Origin: Brachyhypopomus gauderio
Lineage: Eukaryota; Chordata; Actinopteri; Gymnotiformes; Hypopomidae
Length of the DNA: 64,000 nucleotides
Direction: 5' to 3'
NCBI RefSeq assembly: GCF_052324685.1
Contig: NC_135211.1
Span: 14,562,236-14,626,235 of the forward strand
A model generated the notes under the pieces. That model had not been told where the DNA came from and did not search any database. It worked only from the letters and a program-made list of their open reading frames with translations. The translations under genes and the position numbers were made by a program. Positions 26,946 to 44,085 of the stretch are shown here, one piece after another. Numbering within the stretch: the first letter of the stretch is position 1; every line of letters starts with the position of its first letter.

Positions 26946-29697
26946 AGAGTATGTAGCCAATTATAATCAGCTATACCACAATGTATTCCTCTGCTCTCCC
27001 ATTCAAGCCTGACCAAAATCAAGAATTTGTGTTGCCTTTGTGTTGCACACAAATGAACAATAAATTCACTGGAGGAAACACCCACTGCATGTTTGCATAA
27101 CATACATTATAATTGTCAGTATGTTGTTTATGTAATTATTTCTGTTGACGTAACAAATTGACTGCAGTCCTTAGTAAAATGTTCACCCTTATACACACGT
27201 GCTTTACGTGCTCTATTTACTAAAATCTTCAACCTCTCACAGAGGGAACTTGAACCCCACATCTACAAGCAGCAACCAACATCTGTTTTCAATTAAGCTG
27301 GGAGGGCTGGCGATGCTTCTTTAAAAAGGCCCGAGTTTGTTTGGCTGTTTACATTTACGCAGCTGTCCCCCGCCCAGGCGGCAGTGTGGAGGCGGGACCA
27401 AGCAGCAGCCAGCCAACCAGAGTGCAGCATTAAAGGGCTTCCGCCATCACTCAGCAGGGCTCCACGCCACCCACTGCGCTACTGATCGTATCGAACGCAA
27501 ACACAGGCTGGAGCAGTTTACTCGATGGCACACAGGCCTGCCACTGCCCCCCCCCCCACCCCCCCCCCCCCCCCCCCCACCCCCCTCCGGGGAGCTGCTC
27601 TCCCAATACATTCCACTTGGCCTGCATCTCAGAAAGTCTTAAAGGTGTTGCTGGAGGCTTTGTATGACGACGTTCTTACTAGTTGCTGGTAGGGGTTGTG
27701 GAACTGTGATTTTTATGAATAAGAGTATCAACAGTAGAAAACCATGTGTCCAAAAACTGTCCAACTGTACAAACGTGTATTACAACTTCCGAAATAGCTG
27801 TCCTTCAGGCTAAATACAACCGAATTGTTTGAGTCACTGGCCACAGGCTTTGAGTGTTTGAGTGTTACATACACTCTCTTTCCCTCTAGGGTTTTGACAC
27901 CAGACCCAATCTATTCTGACTTCTCAGGGAGTGTTTACTGTACCATTTATCAGTAAAACGACAGTAGTGACTAGGCAGATTTGTCTACCTGTCATATCTC
28001 ATGAATAGAACTTGATATGCTACAAACATACCACATAGTTTCCTCCCACCATGAAAACAAACAGGGAAATTCAGATGGTCATAAATGTAAGCCAATAAGT
28101 ACCAACCTTCAAGATTCAAGCAGTTTGTACTGTAATTGATTATATGAATACCCCATAAAGAGATTCTCCAGCTACAGGTATTTCTTGTTTGCTCTTACCT
28201 ATATACTTGGAAATACTGTGTAGTTTGGAGTGTGGGAGCTCTGGAGGGTCTCTGCTCAGCTCTTAACGCTCTTATAGTGCAGCCATTATGGGCTCAGAAA
28301 CATGGCTGCCTAAATTAGACCTGCTCTGCACTCACATGTCACAGTCAATCCCCCCTATGAGGCGTGACGCGGACCATGAAGCCGCATTCGTGAAGCCCAG
28401 CAGCGTGTGTGTGTGTGTTAACCTGTACCTCTTAGCAGGGTCCAGCACTTCTAAGCCATGATGTGAGCATTGCCATCATCTTAACATCATATAATATGAT
28501 GTTACGATATTTTAAACTTCTTTTCAAAGAAAGCGTCAGAGGAGACGTGACTGAAGATGGCTGTGCAGTATCTGTGTACTCTCATCTGTGTGTGATTATG
28601 CATGTCTGTCATTACGACTGTATACTTCCACCCAGTGCACAACTCTTCCTGTCTACAATACAGTCTCTGATAGCAAACCGAACAGCATTAGTATTTACCC
28701 TTAGCCACTGACCTGCAATCAGTTTTGTATTTCTATGTATCCCAAGCTTAGTGTATGAGAAACAGTTCCATGATCAGGCTTTTAAGGCCCAGTCTGTATG
28801 GGCCCTGGGACACCTGATGTCTTTGTCCAGTCTTATCTTGCTGACAGTTAACTGTTACTGCTCTGTGTCAGTGACGCAGGTTTTAGGAAAACGGGAAATG
28901 ATTAAAAAAGGGAGCGCAAGGGAGGGATGGCGGGAAGGAGAGAGGGAGAGAGATAAGAAGGGGGGATTCAGTTAGCTTGGCCTGATATGAATGTAAGGAG
29001 ATGGCTCCTCTCAGTATCATATGTAAGTCTGTGTATCATGTATCAATAAGTGACATACGGAAAAAGATTTGTGTTATCTCTCCTTGACTTAAGCCTTGCT
29101 TTTTTTATCTGACCAGTCCTGAGAAATATTCCTTTGTTCAAAAAAACACTATGTCTGTCATACCCATGGTTTGTTTTCTATTGTTAATAAAATAATTCTG
29201 ACAAATAAGGTGTTATAAAGGTAATTTACAACTGTAGCACACAAATGTACATGTTCATAGGACATTAAACATCTATGTTCACCAAATAAATGTTTTTAAA
29301 GTAGGCTTGTAACAAACAGTTCAAAAGAGAAAATGTGGGAGACATCCCGACAGCAAAATTGACCTGGGACTAAAGAAATGTAACATTCTTAAGGGGACTA
29401 AACCTCCACTGAAGAAGGAACCTGAGCTGAGAATTGGCCTTTCTGAGATTTGTCCTTAAATAGGGTCAGGGTGAAGTCTTGTCCCCTATGTCCTCTCCAT
29501 GCCGAGTCCCTCCCTAGGCCTCAGTGCTGCTCAAAGCCAGACGGGGACAGGAAATTGGGGGACGGTCTGGCCTCCGACCCCCTGAACTGCAGTACTGTGT
29601 GCTTTGAAGTTTGGAAGGAGAATCACATGCAATTACTTGTGATATAAAGCATATTCTCCAAGAGTGGTCAGGCCATGCTGAGCACATCCTCTTCTTC

Positions 29698-29744
<47 letters not shown>

Positions 29745-30635
29745 CAGTAAACTCTATACACTATATAAAAGCCCACCATATTCACAGCCTTCCGCAAAGA
29801 GGTCATAGTTGTCCCTTTATGTACACACGCCTTGGACAATCTTGAGAAGAATCAAGCTTTTTATTTGAAAAACTCTCCCGCCTTCTGACACGCCCTCAGC
29901 CCCTGCACCTTATTCATGTCCATTATCTCTCCCGTTATTTAAACCCGCAGGTTCAATCCACCAGTGCTGCACATTAAAGCCACACGCTCGAGAAGTGCTG
30001 TCGGGACTATGCTACGTCACTTTTCTTTGCGTGTCCAAGCGCTGTTGTTATTCAGTGTGCATCATAATGGACAGTATGTTCTGGACGTGCAAGTTCTGAT
30101 TAGCCTCGTTACAGACACGACTGCTTGTTGAGGCGCACTGTGTACGATTAAACAGTTGTGTAGAAGGAAATACCTGGTCTCCAATATTTGGTCTCCATGT
30201 GGTTGAAAGAGACAGATACATTATTCTTTTTATATGCTGTCACTGCACACAAGTAATAATGTATGTAAATATATGTAAATGGTTGCTCGATCAATGATGT
30301 GCAAGTGATCTTACTCCAACTTTGGTACGGTGCAGCCCCTGGAATTGGGCAACTTAACCCACTTAATGTTGTAGAACACATCTTGGTGTTGAGCAGACTC
30401 TGTGGGGAGCATGCAGTGTGTCGGGAAAGGCCCCAGCATGCAGTGCGTTCAGGGAGGGGTGGAAAAAACCTTTGCTTCCTCTGGAGAGAAGGAATGCAAA
30501 GCATTCCCCATAGCAACCGCAGGCGTGCACTCCGAGGGGAGACGGGGGCTGGGTGTGTGGTGCAGAGAGAGACAGGTCAATCTGAGCATGCTCCATCCGC
30601 CTCTGTCCCCAACACCATCATATCTTTATTCACTT

Positions 30636-30640
<5 letters not shown>
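26946..30640. other. intergenic, no gene seen
   Basis: Includes a C-rich homopolymer (about 27547-27586) and a (CA)n array (29703-29741). ORFs are short and unrecognised. Confidence 0.55.
27547..27586. repeat. near-homopolymeric C tract
   Basis: About 38 C residues with two A interruptions, on the plus strand. The complementary strand is a strong G-quadruplex candidate. Confidence 0.9.

Positions 30641-30713
<73 letters not shown>
30641..30713. repeat. (CT)n microsatellite
   Basis: About 36 uninterrupted CT units. Confidence 0.95.
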
Positions 30714-34910
<4,197 letters not shown>

Positions 34911-34914
34911 TCCT

Positions 34915-35008
34915 GATAAATTATCTGCAGGAGGATGAGTGGCAGTCAAAGCAGTTATTAACGTGACGCCAGGCTAGCGCACTTATCGTCTGCTCTGGCC
35001 ACTGATAA
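34915..35008. promoter_or_regulatory. GATA-motif cluster upstream of smad6
   Basis: Four GATAA/TTATC motifs at 34915, 34921, 34983 and 35004 fall within 94 bases, about 2.2 kb upstream of the smad6 start codon. The surrounding sequence is non-repetitive, unlike its neighbours. Candidate enhancer only. Confidence 0.3.
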
Positions 35009-36063
35009 GTGACTGCTGCAGTAATGAGGATCCCACCACGGGGCTCCAGGAGGGAGACCCATATGCAGTATGCAGTACTTTACTGAGATTGAAGCAGGGT
35101 TAGCCTGACCCTAAAAGCAATAGTGCAACTTTACTAAGGGCTGCTGGCACTGATGTTATGCATTTAGTGTTTACATCTATGAAAAATCAATGTGAATCCA
35201 GTTGTAAATTTGTTGTTTGAGTTTCCCTAAAATTGGAGCCAATATAGTTTGTTTTCTTGAAAATTGTATGCAATAAAGTGCAATTTACCCAAGAAACAAA
35301 ACCCATGAAAAATGGATCCTGTCTACTAACCGAAGGCAGGTGTCATCCCTATATTTCTGATGTAGAATATATATATATATATATATATTCAGTTAGGCTC
35401 TAGATGTATTCCATATCCATTACAGATTCAATGACCTACACATAACATAATTTTTAAAAAAGTTTGAAAATGATAAATCAGTGAAAATATAATCAGTTGA
35501 GACAGGATGACAAAACTCTCTACTTCCTCAAAAGTCCTTAAAAATTTTGGTCACAATTATTTTTTAAAATCCTCTGCATAGCTCTGCAAGAATCGGCCTG
35601 TAATTAACACACTAATGATTTTGTTTGTACATTGTCCTCTAAAGGGTGGACCTAATTGTTCTATCCTTCTCAATGGAGACACTGGGTAGGGAACCAATTG
35701 GAGACCTTCTCTCCTGAACTTTGTTACTGTGTGGAGTCGATGTATTATGAGGCGTGTCTTTACTTCCATGCACATGGACAGAATTAACCCGTTCATGGAC
35801 TTTACTGCTGCTATAGCCACAAGTGGTCATAATCGCACTAATTAAAACAACATTATTATTATTTTTGTTTCATTTCATGGTGAACTCTACAAATATAATA
35901 TATATATATATAGAGAGAGAGTAGTAAAGTAATAGTAATTGTAGTAAAGTACACAAAGTTTCCATAGAAACCGGACGTTTTGGATATATCTGGATAGAGG
36001 TCCTTCATCAGCTTTGCAAGAAAAGATATATATATATATATTTATTTATTTATTAAACTAAAG

Positions 36064-36153
<90 letters not shown>

Positions 36154-36217
36154 CAGTGTATCAGTGCAGATAGGATTTTGCTCAAATTGCGACAAATTAA
36201 AGATCTACTAGAGCAAC

Positions 36218-36314
<97 letters not shown>

Positions 36315-36350
36315 GCCCCCATAATTATAGTTTCAAGAAAGAAAATGAAC
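35009..36350. other. intergenic, TA-rich
   Basis: Contains short TA runs (35369-35388, 35898-35912, 36026-36040) and long (TA)n arrays. A stretch at 35940-36030, read on the minus strand, contains CTGATGAAGGACC and CAAAACGT words reminiscent of Penelope-like element tails. No gene was seen. Confidence 0.5.
36067..36313. repeat. two long (TA)n arrays
   Basis: (TA)n at 36067-36140 with a short GT tail, and (TA)n at 36220-36313, separated by about 65 unique bases. Confidence 0.95.
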
Positions 36351-36376
36351 AGTGTTCAAATACAGGCACATTTCGG

Positions 36377-37234
36377 TCAATGGTTGGGAGCCCGACGCTG
36401 ACGGTATCTTAATGTTGCGCCTTTAAGAGTTAAGAAACTTGATACCGTGTTTGCGCAACAATCAGCGCGGCTCGCGGCCGCCAAAGTGTCTAGACTAGCA
36501 CATGATGGGAACCAACCAATGGCTCCGCCGCACTGCTCGGGGCCCCGTGTGCGTGATCGAGTGTGTGTGTGAAGAAGAAAGAGAGAGAAACAGCGTAAGA
36601 AACAATCCAAGGGTCCCGTTAATCTCGTCTGGAGAACAGTACCAAAGTATTTGTAAGGACTGACCGCTGCAAGTCTTCTATCCGCTGACGGAATGGTGGT
36701 TTTTCCGTTGCAAGAAGCCAGTTTTCTGCCGTGAGAAGCGCTCGGAATGTGAATAGTGAGGATTACTGGGGGTTATTTCACTCGCAGAGTTGCACCATCC
36801 ATGTGCAGCGTCGTAAAACAAGGTGTTTGGGTTTGTCTTCAACTGATCTTAACGTCGCTTGCTGTTTATGAAGCGATTCTGGATGTGAAATGTAAAAGAA
36901 GCTAACGCCTTTGATATCGTACAGGAATGCCAAGACATCTACGCTTAGAGCAGGTCAATAAATCAACTTTCTTATGTTCACGGGGCACGTTTGGAGAGTG
37001 TTTGCACGTTTTGTGGGTCGTAATGTGCAGTAACAACAGCAAAACCCGGTATTATCGCTGCACTCTAGACTGATGTGGTGGTTCGGTCCGGGAACATCTG
37101 TCCACGGCTTTGTATGCAGGCTCGTGCACGACGTTCACACACCATTGATGTCGGACGACGACCGTGCAAATAAACGGAACCGTCGCGGTTCTGACCAGAC
37201 TGAAAAACGAATGAAAAGTGCATAAAGGTGTCGT
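36377..37234 (+). promoter_or_regulatory. smad6: smad6 promoter and 5' untranslated region
   Basis: A CpG-rich, non-repetitive block begins abruptly after the TA arrays and leads to the ATG at 37235. The transcription start was not placed. Several short upstream ATGs are present, as in other Smad leaders. Confidence 0.5.
36488..36495. promoter_or_regulatory. smad6: palindromic Smad box upstream of smad6
   Basis: GTCTAGAC is the optimal palindromic Smad-binding element. GCCGCC lies exactly five bases upstream of its GTCT half. This matches the BMP-type GRCGNC-N5-GTCT arrangement at all but one position. It is about 740 bases before the smad6 start codon, in a GC-rich region. Binding is inferred. 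Confidence 0.5.
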
Positions 37235-40200
37235 ATGTTCAGGACGAGACGCACGGGTCTAGTTCGGCGACTCTGGCGAAGCCGTTTGGTCCCCGACCCG
37301 GAGGATGGAGGCGACAGGAGCAGCGAGGGCGGTCCAGACGATCCGAGTGACAGCAATCCTGAGAAGATCCCCAAAACGGAATACGAGCCGGACTCGAGAT
37401 TGGGTTTAGCGGAAAGTGGGGGACCGGGGGACGGTTCGGAACACGGTGGCGGTACCGTGTGTGTCCCCCGGTATGAGGGACGCGACGGCGCGACGGTGAC
37501 GTGTTGTTGGTTTAAAGACCGTCCTAGAAGAGATGTGCAGACCGGCGGCCGAGACCGACTTTCTTGTCATTGGGACGTTGAGACCAGCAGACGTCGTGGA
37601 GGTTGTGGACCTAGTGCTATAGACCGGAAAGCTCGCCCACTGATAGAGGAAGAACTCAAAAGATGTACTTATGGGTTCCTCAAGAAGTTGAAGGAGAAGT
37701 CTTTGGATGTCTTATTGGAGGCGGTCGAGTCCAAAGGTGGGGTACCAGGTGACTGTGTAACGGTACCTCAGACCGATCTGCAAATTGGGGGACAGACGGC
37801 GTCTCCTCAGTACCTGCTATGCAGGCTTTTCCGCTGGCCAGACCTGCCACTGACCACCCAGCTCAAAGCGTTGTGCCACTGCCGGAGTCTCCAGGAGCCC
37901 AAGGCTCACACCATGTGTTGCAACCCTTATCACTACAGCCGCCTTTGCGGAGCAGGTGAGGATATTCAACAAAAACAGAAAAAAAACCTTCAGGCCTTAA
38001 CCTTGCATGGTCCTTGTAGACAGAAATTATATTACCTGAAGTATTACAAAGTAGTTTCACACACCCCGTCCATGTATCTGTTAATGCAGCGTTCTTCGCT
38101 GACCCACACACAGCAACACAATGTTAGGAGCCAGTGAGCATAATCAGTGTGAGCTGCACATTCAGAGAGCTTTATTGCTTTACCGCCACCATAGACGGGC
38201 AGAAAACCTAACGATGGACTATTAGAACTAGGCTGACACCAGTTAGATTCAAGAAAGGTCCCATTGCCAGAAAGTTGTTCAGTCTGGCGCTGTGTGAGAT
38301 TACATCTCTGTGTCTGTTCAGAACTAAAAGGTAGCAGATTATATGACCAAAAGACCAAGGGCTTAATCACAATTTTCTGCAGTCTTAGCGAAAAGAATGT
38401 GAGCATGTGCAGTTATATGTAGTTACCAAGTTGTATGTCCATCAAATGAGATAAAGCAGCAAAGTGTTCCTCAGTAATCTGCTGAAACCCTTTTGAATGG
38501 TGTGAGATGAACAGAATTGTTCAGGGATAAACTCTTACACACTCCTAATTCATTTCCCAATAGGGGACTCCGCAATCCAGAAAACCACAATAATTGCTCA
38601 GCTGTAACGACTTCTGTCCAGTCCAGTCAGCATGTAGTCATTCTGATGAGAGAATTTATGTGCAGGTTGTTTTTTTAATCTTAAGAGTTTAAAAAAGAGA
38701 CAGTTCTTAATTATGTGAAGTCCCTAACTGAATAATTCGTATTGGCTGTTTAAGTTTTATTGATTGTGCATTTTGTGCACTGTGCATTTGTACATCTCTT
38801 TCAACTTTAAATCTAATTACAAAGTTAACCTGGAAGCTGTGTAATGTTATTTATATAAATCAGTTGTCTAACAGGCAGCCCTTGTACTCTGCAGTAACTT
38901 ATTTAAAAAACATCTTATGGAGAGAACTTTTCAATTCCCATCATGCTTTGCAGAATTATCCATCTATCTACCCTCTTACTGTGTGCAGTCTGTTGTTGTG
39001 GTGTTAGGGTTTGGATTTGTTTGCATACTGTTTCATGCAGGCCTGGTACAACCTTTAGTCTCAGTGAAACCAACACGTATCCAAGGAGAACATATAACAA
39101 CGAAAGTGATGACTGCATATGGATATTTAGCAGGCCGTGTCTGACCAAAAATGGCCGTACGGCTGTGCGTCTGGGCCGGGTCTGTGTGCAGGGTGCTTGT
39201 GTAGTCTTTAGTTCTGGACTAAATATGAAGAAGCATCTAACTCAAGCACTCTGTTCTTCAGACTCCCCTCCTCCTCCGTATTCACGGATGTCCCAGACAA
39301 CCGGCCAGGACTCTTTGGGTAAGCCATCTGCATCGTTCTTTGTGACACTTTCTATTGAACATATTAATATTTCTTCACATAATCCTAGTTGTTTGTCTAT
39401 TAGTTACTGCAGTAATGCACTAAGTATGCACTGATGGGCTTTTTTTCCTTTTTGGCCTGAAACAGAACGTGTTCTTTGATTCCTTTGTAGATACTTTACA
39501 TTCTGCATTGCCCCATACTGATCTCGAGGAGAGACGTTCATCCCACAGCACATCTGGGGGTCATTCAGGTGAGTTGTGTTATTTGCAGTGAAGCAGAGTT
39601 TACGCAGGGCTGTGTGGAGCTGCTCCCAGTGCTTCTGTGAGACATGCTGACCACACTCATTAGTGAGTTTCAAGTCTTCTTTTGCATGTTGGATCACTCT
39701 CCGTAAGCCGCCATGAACGTGGCATGTTTGTGTAGCGCTTGCTATTTGAATTAATTGGTCTCGTAGCATGAAAGCTAGATTTGACTGTGCTTGTAAAGGA
39801 TTTTCGGTCTCACTTTGTCTTTGAGCTACTGAAAATGCTATTAGTGACCTGTGATAAAGTGGTGACAGAAATTGCATTTTAGGGGGTGGGAAAGGCACAT
39901 TGGTAGGAAGGTGAGCACAATACGCCTACATGTAAAGGAAGGGTTAGAGATCTACAGACAGTCCAGCGGGGTGTGGCTCTCAGCACACAGGAGTCAGGTA
40001 ATCCGGGATGGCAGAGCTGTGATTAACATGATTATTGGGTGAGGTAATTTACTGGTTCAGGTTTGGTGGGACATGGACTAGAACCAAGTTGTGGGCTGCT
40101 TTAAGGATAATCTTTGACTGGTTTGATGACTAGTGTAAAGATTAATAAACAAACCAAATAACAGGACAGGGATTCTATGTTTTAACTGTACTCTTGTGAT

Positions 40201-41468
40201 ACTTTCAGGCATTTCCTATCATTTGACCTCATTTATCTTTTTTTTTTTTTGGTTGTTTTAATCAGCATGGATTGTGTAAGCTCTCTAGTGCCTTTGTGTT
40301 GTGTTGTCACCGCGTGCCTGTGAGCGTACGTTGCCTCGTTCCTCCTCCTCTGCTGTTTTCCAGCTCAAGGGCTCGACATTTGGGGAAATGCCCTTGTCAG
40401 ATCTAGCTTAGCTTCTTAAGGCTTGCATACACCCGTGGAGCACACATGGATTCCACAATTCAGCCATGTCTCCAGGCACGGCTCTCCGAAGATGACTTTA
40501 TAACCAATAACGGGCAGTTTTGTGAACGAGGACCTCGCCGTGTCCAGTGGCCAGAGGAAGTCACCCGGCACCGCATAATTACCCAGCCTTTTGTGGTCCA
40601 AAGACAAGGAATGAGATCCTCTTTTGGTGTGTCATATATGGCTCCGGCTCCATTATTTGCATGTTGTTGTTTCCTGCCCAAGTTTTGCAACGCGGGCTTC
40701 TGCGCAGCCAGCCAGTCGCATTTTAAAATAAGGTTTAAATTACAGGGCTCGCTGTGGCTTTTCCTCATCCTGACTGAGCACAAGCCAACACGCAATTTGA
40801 CTAATGAAATCCTGCCAGTCTGCACAGAGATTCTTTACAGATGTTGATGAGGGACGACCCTATCAATCGCTGGAAAATTGGCTACTCCCGTGTTCGGTGG
40901 ACTGGACGCCTAAGTGCAAGTTTTTGTTTAGTCAGACGTCAGTGGGTGTTGTGCTGCGTGTAGTGTTCAGTTTCCGTGTGTGCTGGTTTGCTTGTATGTG
41001 TGTGTGCGCCTGTCTGCGTGTGTGAAAGACAGAGAGACTGGCAGAGACAGAGAAAGCACATCTCTCTCAATTGAGTGTTGAGACACAGAGAAGCATCTGT
41101 CTTCTGTCATTCTGACATAGTGTGTTTTCTTCATTTGAGGACCGGATCGATATGCAGTCAGTTTGTGGACTTCCATCACAAATCTCCTTGAAAAATGAGA
41201 ACTGAGGTGGCATTCATATTCAGATATTAATACCATGCTATAGTACTACTTGGTTAATTCATTGATTTAAAGCTGTTCTGTATAAGATCTATTTTTTTTT
41301 CTTCTTTCCAATCAATATCTAAAAGACCTCAGAGAAAATTGATGCTAAATTCAGTTCAGAAAGGTTTACCAACCGAGAAACCATTAAGAACCGTTCACGA
41401 TATTGCTTTACTGTGTGATGTGTGTTAAAATTATACACAATACCATTCACATACATACAATGTATCTC

Positions 41469-41517
<49 letters not shown>

Positions 41518-41524
41518 GAGAGAG

Positions 41525-41572
<48 letters not shown>

Positions 41573-41579
41573 TAGATAA

Positions 41580-41661
<82 letters not shown>

Positions 41662-44085
41662 AAAGACTTTCATGTATTATCTGGACCACCTAAAATGCCC
41701 AAAAAAGATCACGAACACACAAAGAAGTGTGAGTTGAAGGAGTCTCATGGTAGTAACAGTATACTGAACTTCATTACTGTTCTAGCTTCGTGGGGCCATG
41801 TTGATTTTGGCTTTCCTCAGAAGTCCATCACGCCTTCCTGGCATGGTGCAAGACTCTAATCTGTGGAGGGGGGGATCTAATATTTGGCTCAGCAGGACAG
41901 ACAGCACTTCTTACTTCTTACGTATAACTATCAGCACCATCCCAGATTGCCATTTTGTGGTATTGGTTTGGGCAGTGAGCACTCAGACCCCTTCTGATAG
42001 CCGATCACACCGCACCACCCATGAACATCTTGAATAGTAATACAGGCTTGGAGAACAGTTCATTTATTTATTTTATTTATTTAGTTTTTTGGATTGAAGA
42101 GGACATGTGGAAAAATAAAGAACTTTTCCCGGAACCTTGTGTGTTCTGAAATTGGTATCATGGGTTAGCAACAGTATATTACCACATCCCAAATACCATA
42201 TAAGTCTTATATGTGATTTAGAGATTTATTTAGGAAGTGCCCTTTGAACAATCAAGGTCATATTTATTTTAATGACATATTTAATTAAATGTTTTATGAC
42301 CAGCTTGTTTCAATAAATAAAAAAGTTGAAAGAAAGATACTACTGAAATGTACCATTTAATATGAGAAGCAGCCATGACTGCTGCGTTCAGCACTTACGT
42401 TTTTGTCTGCTGATGATCAGTACATTTCAGCACTTTTAATAGTTTCTGCTGTTCCTTTGAAGGCAAACATGATCAAATTGCAAGATTGCATTGGTGCCCC
42501 GAATACCATTAAGACATTTGATGACCCCCTCTCTCTTTTCTCTCTCCCTTTTCTCCCCCTCAATTTTTTTTCTTTCTTTCTTTCTTTCTCTCTTTTTCTC
42601 AATACTACACACATATATACACAAACACAGATATTAATTACTGTCCATATTTACACGTTGAGCCAGTAATAATTCCTCTTCATATTTCCACATCAAGCCA
42701 CAGAGAATGAGTGCTCAAAGAGCCTGTGGGTCTCCCTACGCCGTCCTTAAATGAGCCTCCATCCATTAGACGTGGTTTTCCGGGTGCCTGACGGGGCCAG
42801 AGACGGGGGAGGGTGGATGACACGGGACGCAGGCCTGGCCTTTCAGATCCTCCCCCCTCAGCGAAGCCCACAAAGCAAAATAATGCCATCAGTCTGTATC
42901 CCAGTTAATCAGAGCTGATAGGCTGGCGGCTGGGGGGTCAATAGGTCACGAGCCTGCACCGAGTTGTCAGGGAGCTGAATGCCGACCCCGGGAGGGGGAG
43001 CTGAGTCCCCAGGCGGCCCCAGCGCAACTCGCCGGAATGCCGAGGGGGGTAAAGGGGGCAGATGACAGAGCTTTTTAGGGGGACCTTTGAAACGGTGGGG
43101 AAAATAGGTAGTGTTTCCCCCCGAGTGTTACATAAAAATAAAAAAAAACAATTATGGGAGAAGACAAGAAATGCTGAAACGATTGACCCCATGCTGCAGA
43201 AACTCAGATTTCCGCAGGCAGAAGAGCTTGTCATGTTTGAGAAAATCACCGAGAATGTCAGGTTTTCTTGCGCTACTAAAAGGCTGTTGCAAATATAGGA
43301 ACAATCTGTTTCTGTAGTAATCATATGTGTGCTATTACAATGTTGTGCTCTTAATGTTGTGAATTTAGACTGTGGGTTATTTGATTGTCAGTACAGACTT
43401 TTTGTATGTTGTGAGAAAAAGCTCTGTTAATATACTACTTACAAAAATCTACACGACTTCATTATTTTTTTCTCAGTTATTTCTCTTATGTAAACGTCAC
43501 ATTTCTCATTTCTCACCTGCAGATGGCAGTGTATCTCCCTCCTCACTTGCACACCCCCACTGGTGTAATGTGGCGTACTGGGAGCACCGTACACGCGTGG
43601 GCCGCCTGTATCCCGTGTACGACTCCTCCCTTAACATCTTCTACGACCTACCTCAGGGCACGGGCCTGTGTCTGGGCCAGCTGCCCCCTCCTGCACGCTC
43701 GGGGGCCTCCGGCCGCACTCGTGCCAAGATCGGCCACGGCATCCTGCTCAGCAAAGAGCCCGATGGCGTGTGGGCTTACAACCGCAGCCAGCACCCCGTC
43801 TTCGTCAACTCGCCCACGCTGGAGGTCCCGCCCACGCTGGAGGCTCCGCCCCGCTGCCGGAACCCGGTCGTCCGGAGGGTGATGCCAGGTTACTCCATCA
43901 AGGTGTTCGACTACGAGCGCTCACGTCACGGCTGCCGTCGCGGTGACCCGGCACACCCAGACGGCCCGTTCGATCCTGACAGTGTGCGCATCAGCTTCGC
44001 TAAGGGCTGGGGGGCGTGCTACTCCCGGCAGTTCATCACGTCGTGTCCGTGCTGGCTGGAGATTCTGCTCAACAACCACAGATAG
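37235..44085 (+). CDS. smad6: Smad6, inhibitory Smad, complete
   Basis: Four coding exons: 37235-37955, 39262-39318, 39491-39568, 43523-44085. They total 1419 bases, 472 aa (human SMAD6 496). Every junction is GT-AG in phase 1. The N-terminus [18 protein letters not shown] is Smad6-specific. The MH1-like region spans about 134-240 ([21 protein letters not shown]). Exon 2 carries the PPPPY motif (243-247) that recruits Smurf ubiquitin ligases. The linker (260-296) is short and divergent. MH2 spans about 299-472 ([43 protein letters not shown]). It ends NHR with no SSXS phosphorylation tail, as expected of an I-Smad. It competes with Smad4 for Smad1 and blocks type I BMP receptors (established knowledge). 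MH2 contains a six-residue tandem duplication at 383-394. Synteny with lctl and smad3 favours Smad6 over Smad7. Confidence 0.96.
39569..43522 (+). other. smad6: smad6 intron 3
   Basis: Nearly 4 kb. It holds the GT and GACA/GATA arrays (41472-41658), a T-run near 40238-40250 and a unique, non-repetitive stretch at about 40440-40830 containing an ORF with no family resemblance. No second gene was identified. Confidence 0.6.
41472..41658. repeat. (GT)n-(GACA)n-(GATA)n array (Bkm-type)
   Basis: (GT)n at 41472-41510, then about 10 GACA units (41529-41571), then about 21 GATA units to 41658, inside smad6 intron 3. Confidence 0.95.

Noticed and set aside
37956..38137. Extension of the smad6 exon 1 frame to base 38137
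   Set aside because: The frame only runs on into the intron. A GTGAGG donor at 37956 and exact joining to the PPPPY exon show the true end.
43372..43522. Extension of the smad6 exon 4 frame upstream to 43372
   Set aside because: A clear CCTGCAG acceptor before 43523 and phase agreement mark the exon start.
43523..43946. Alternative plus frames 43523-43882 and 43668-43946
   Set aside because: Out-of-frame shadows of the GC-rich MH2 exon.
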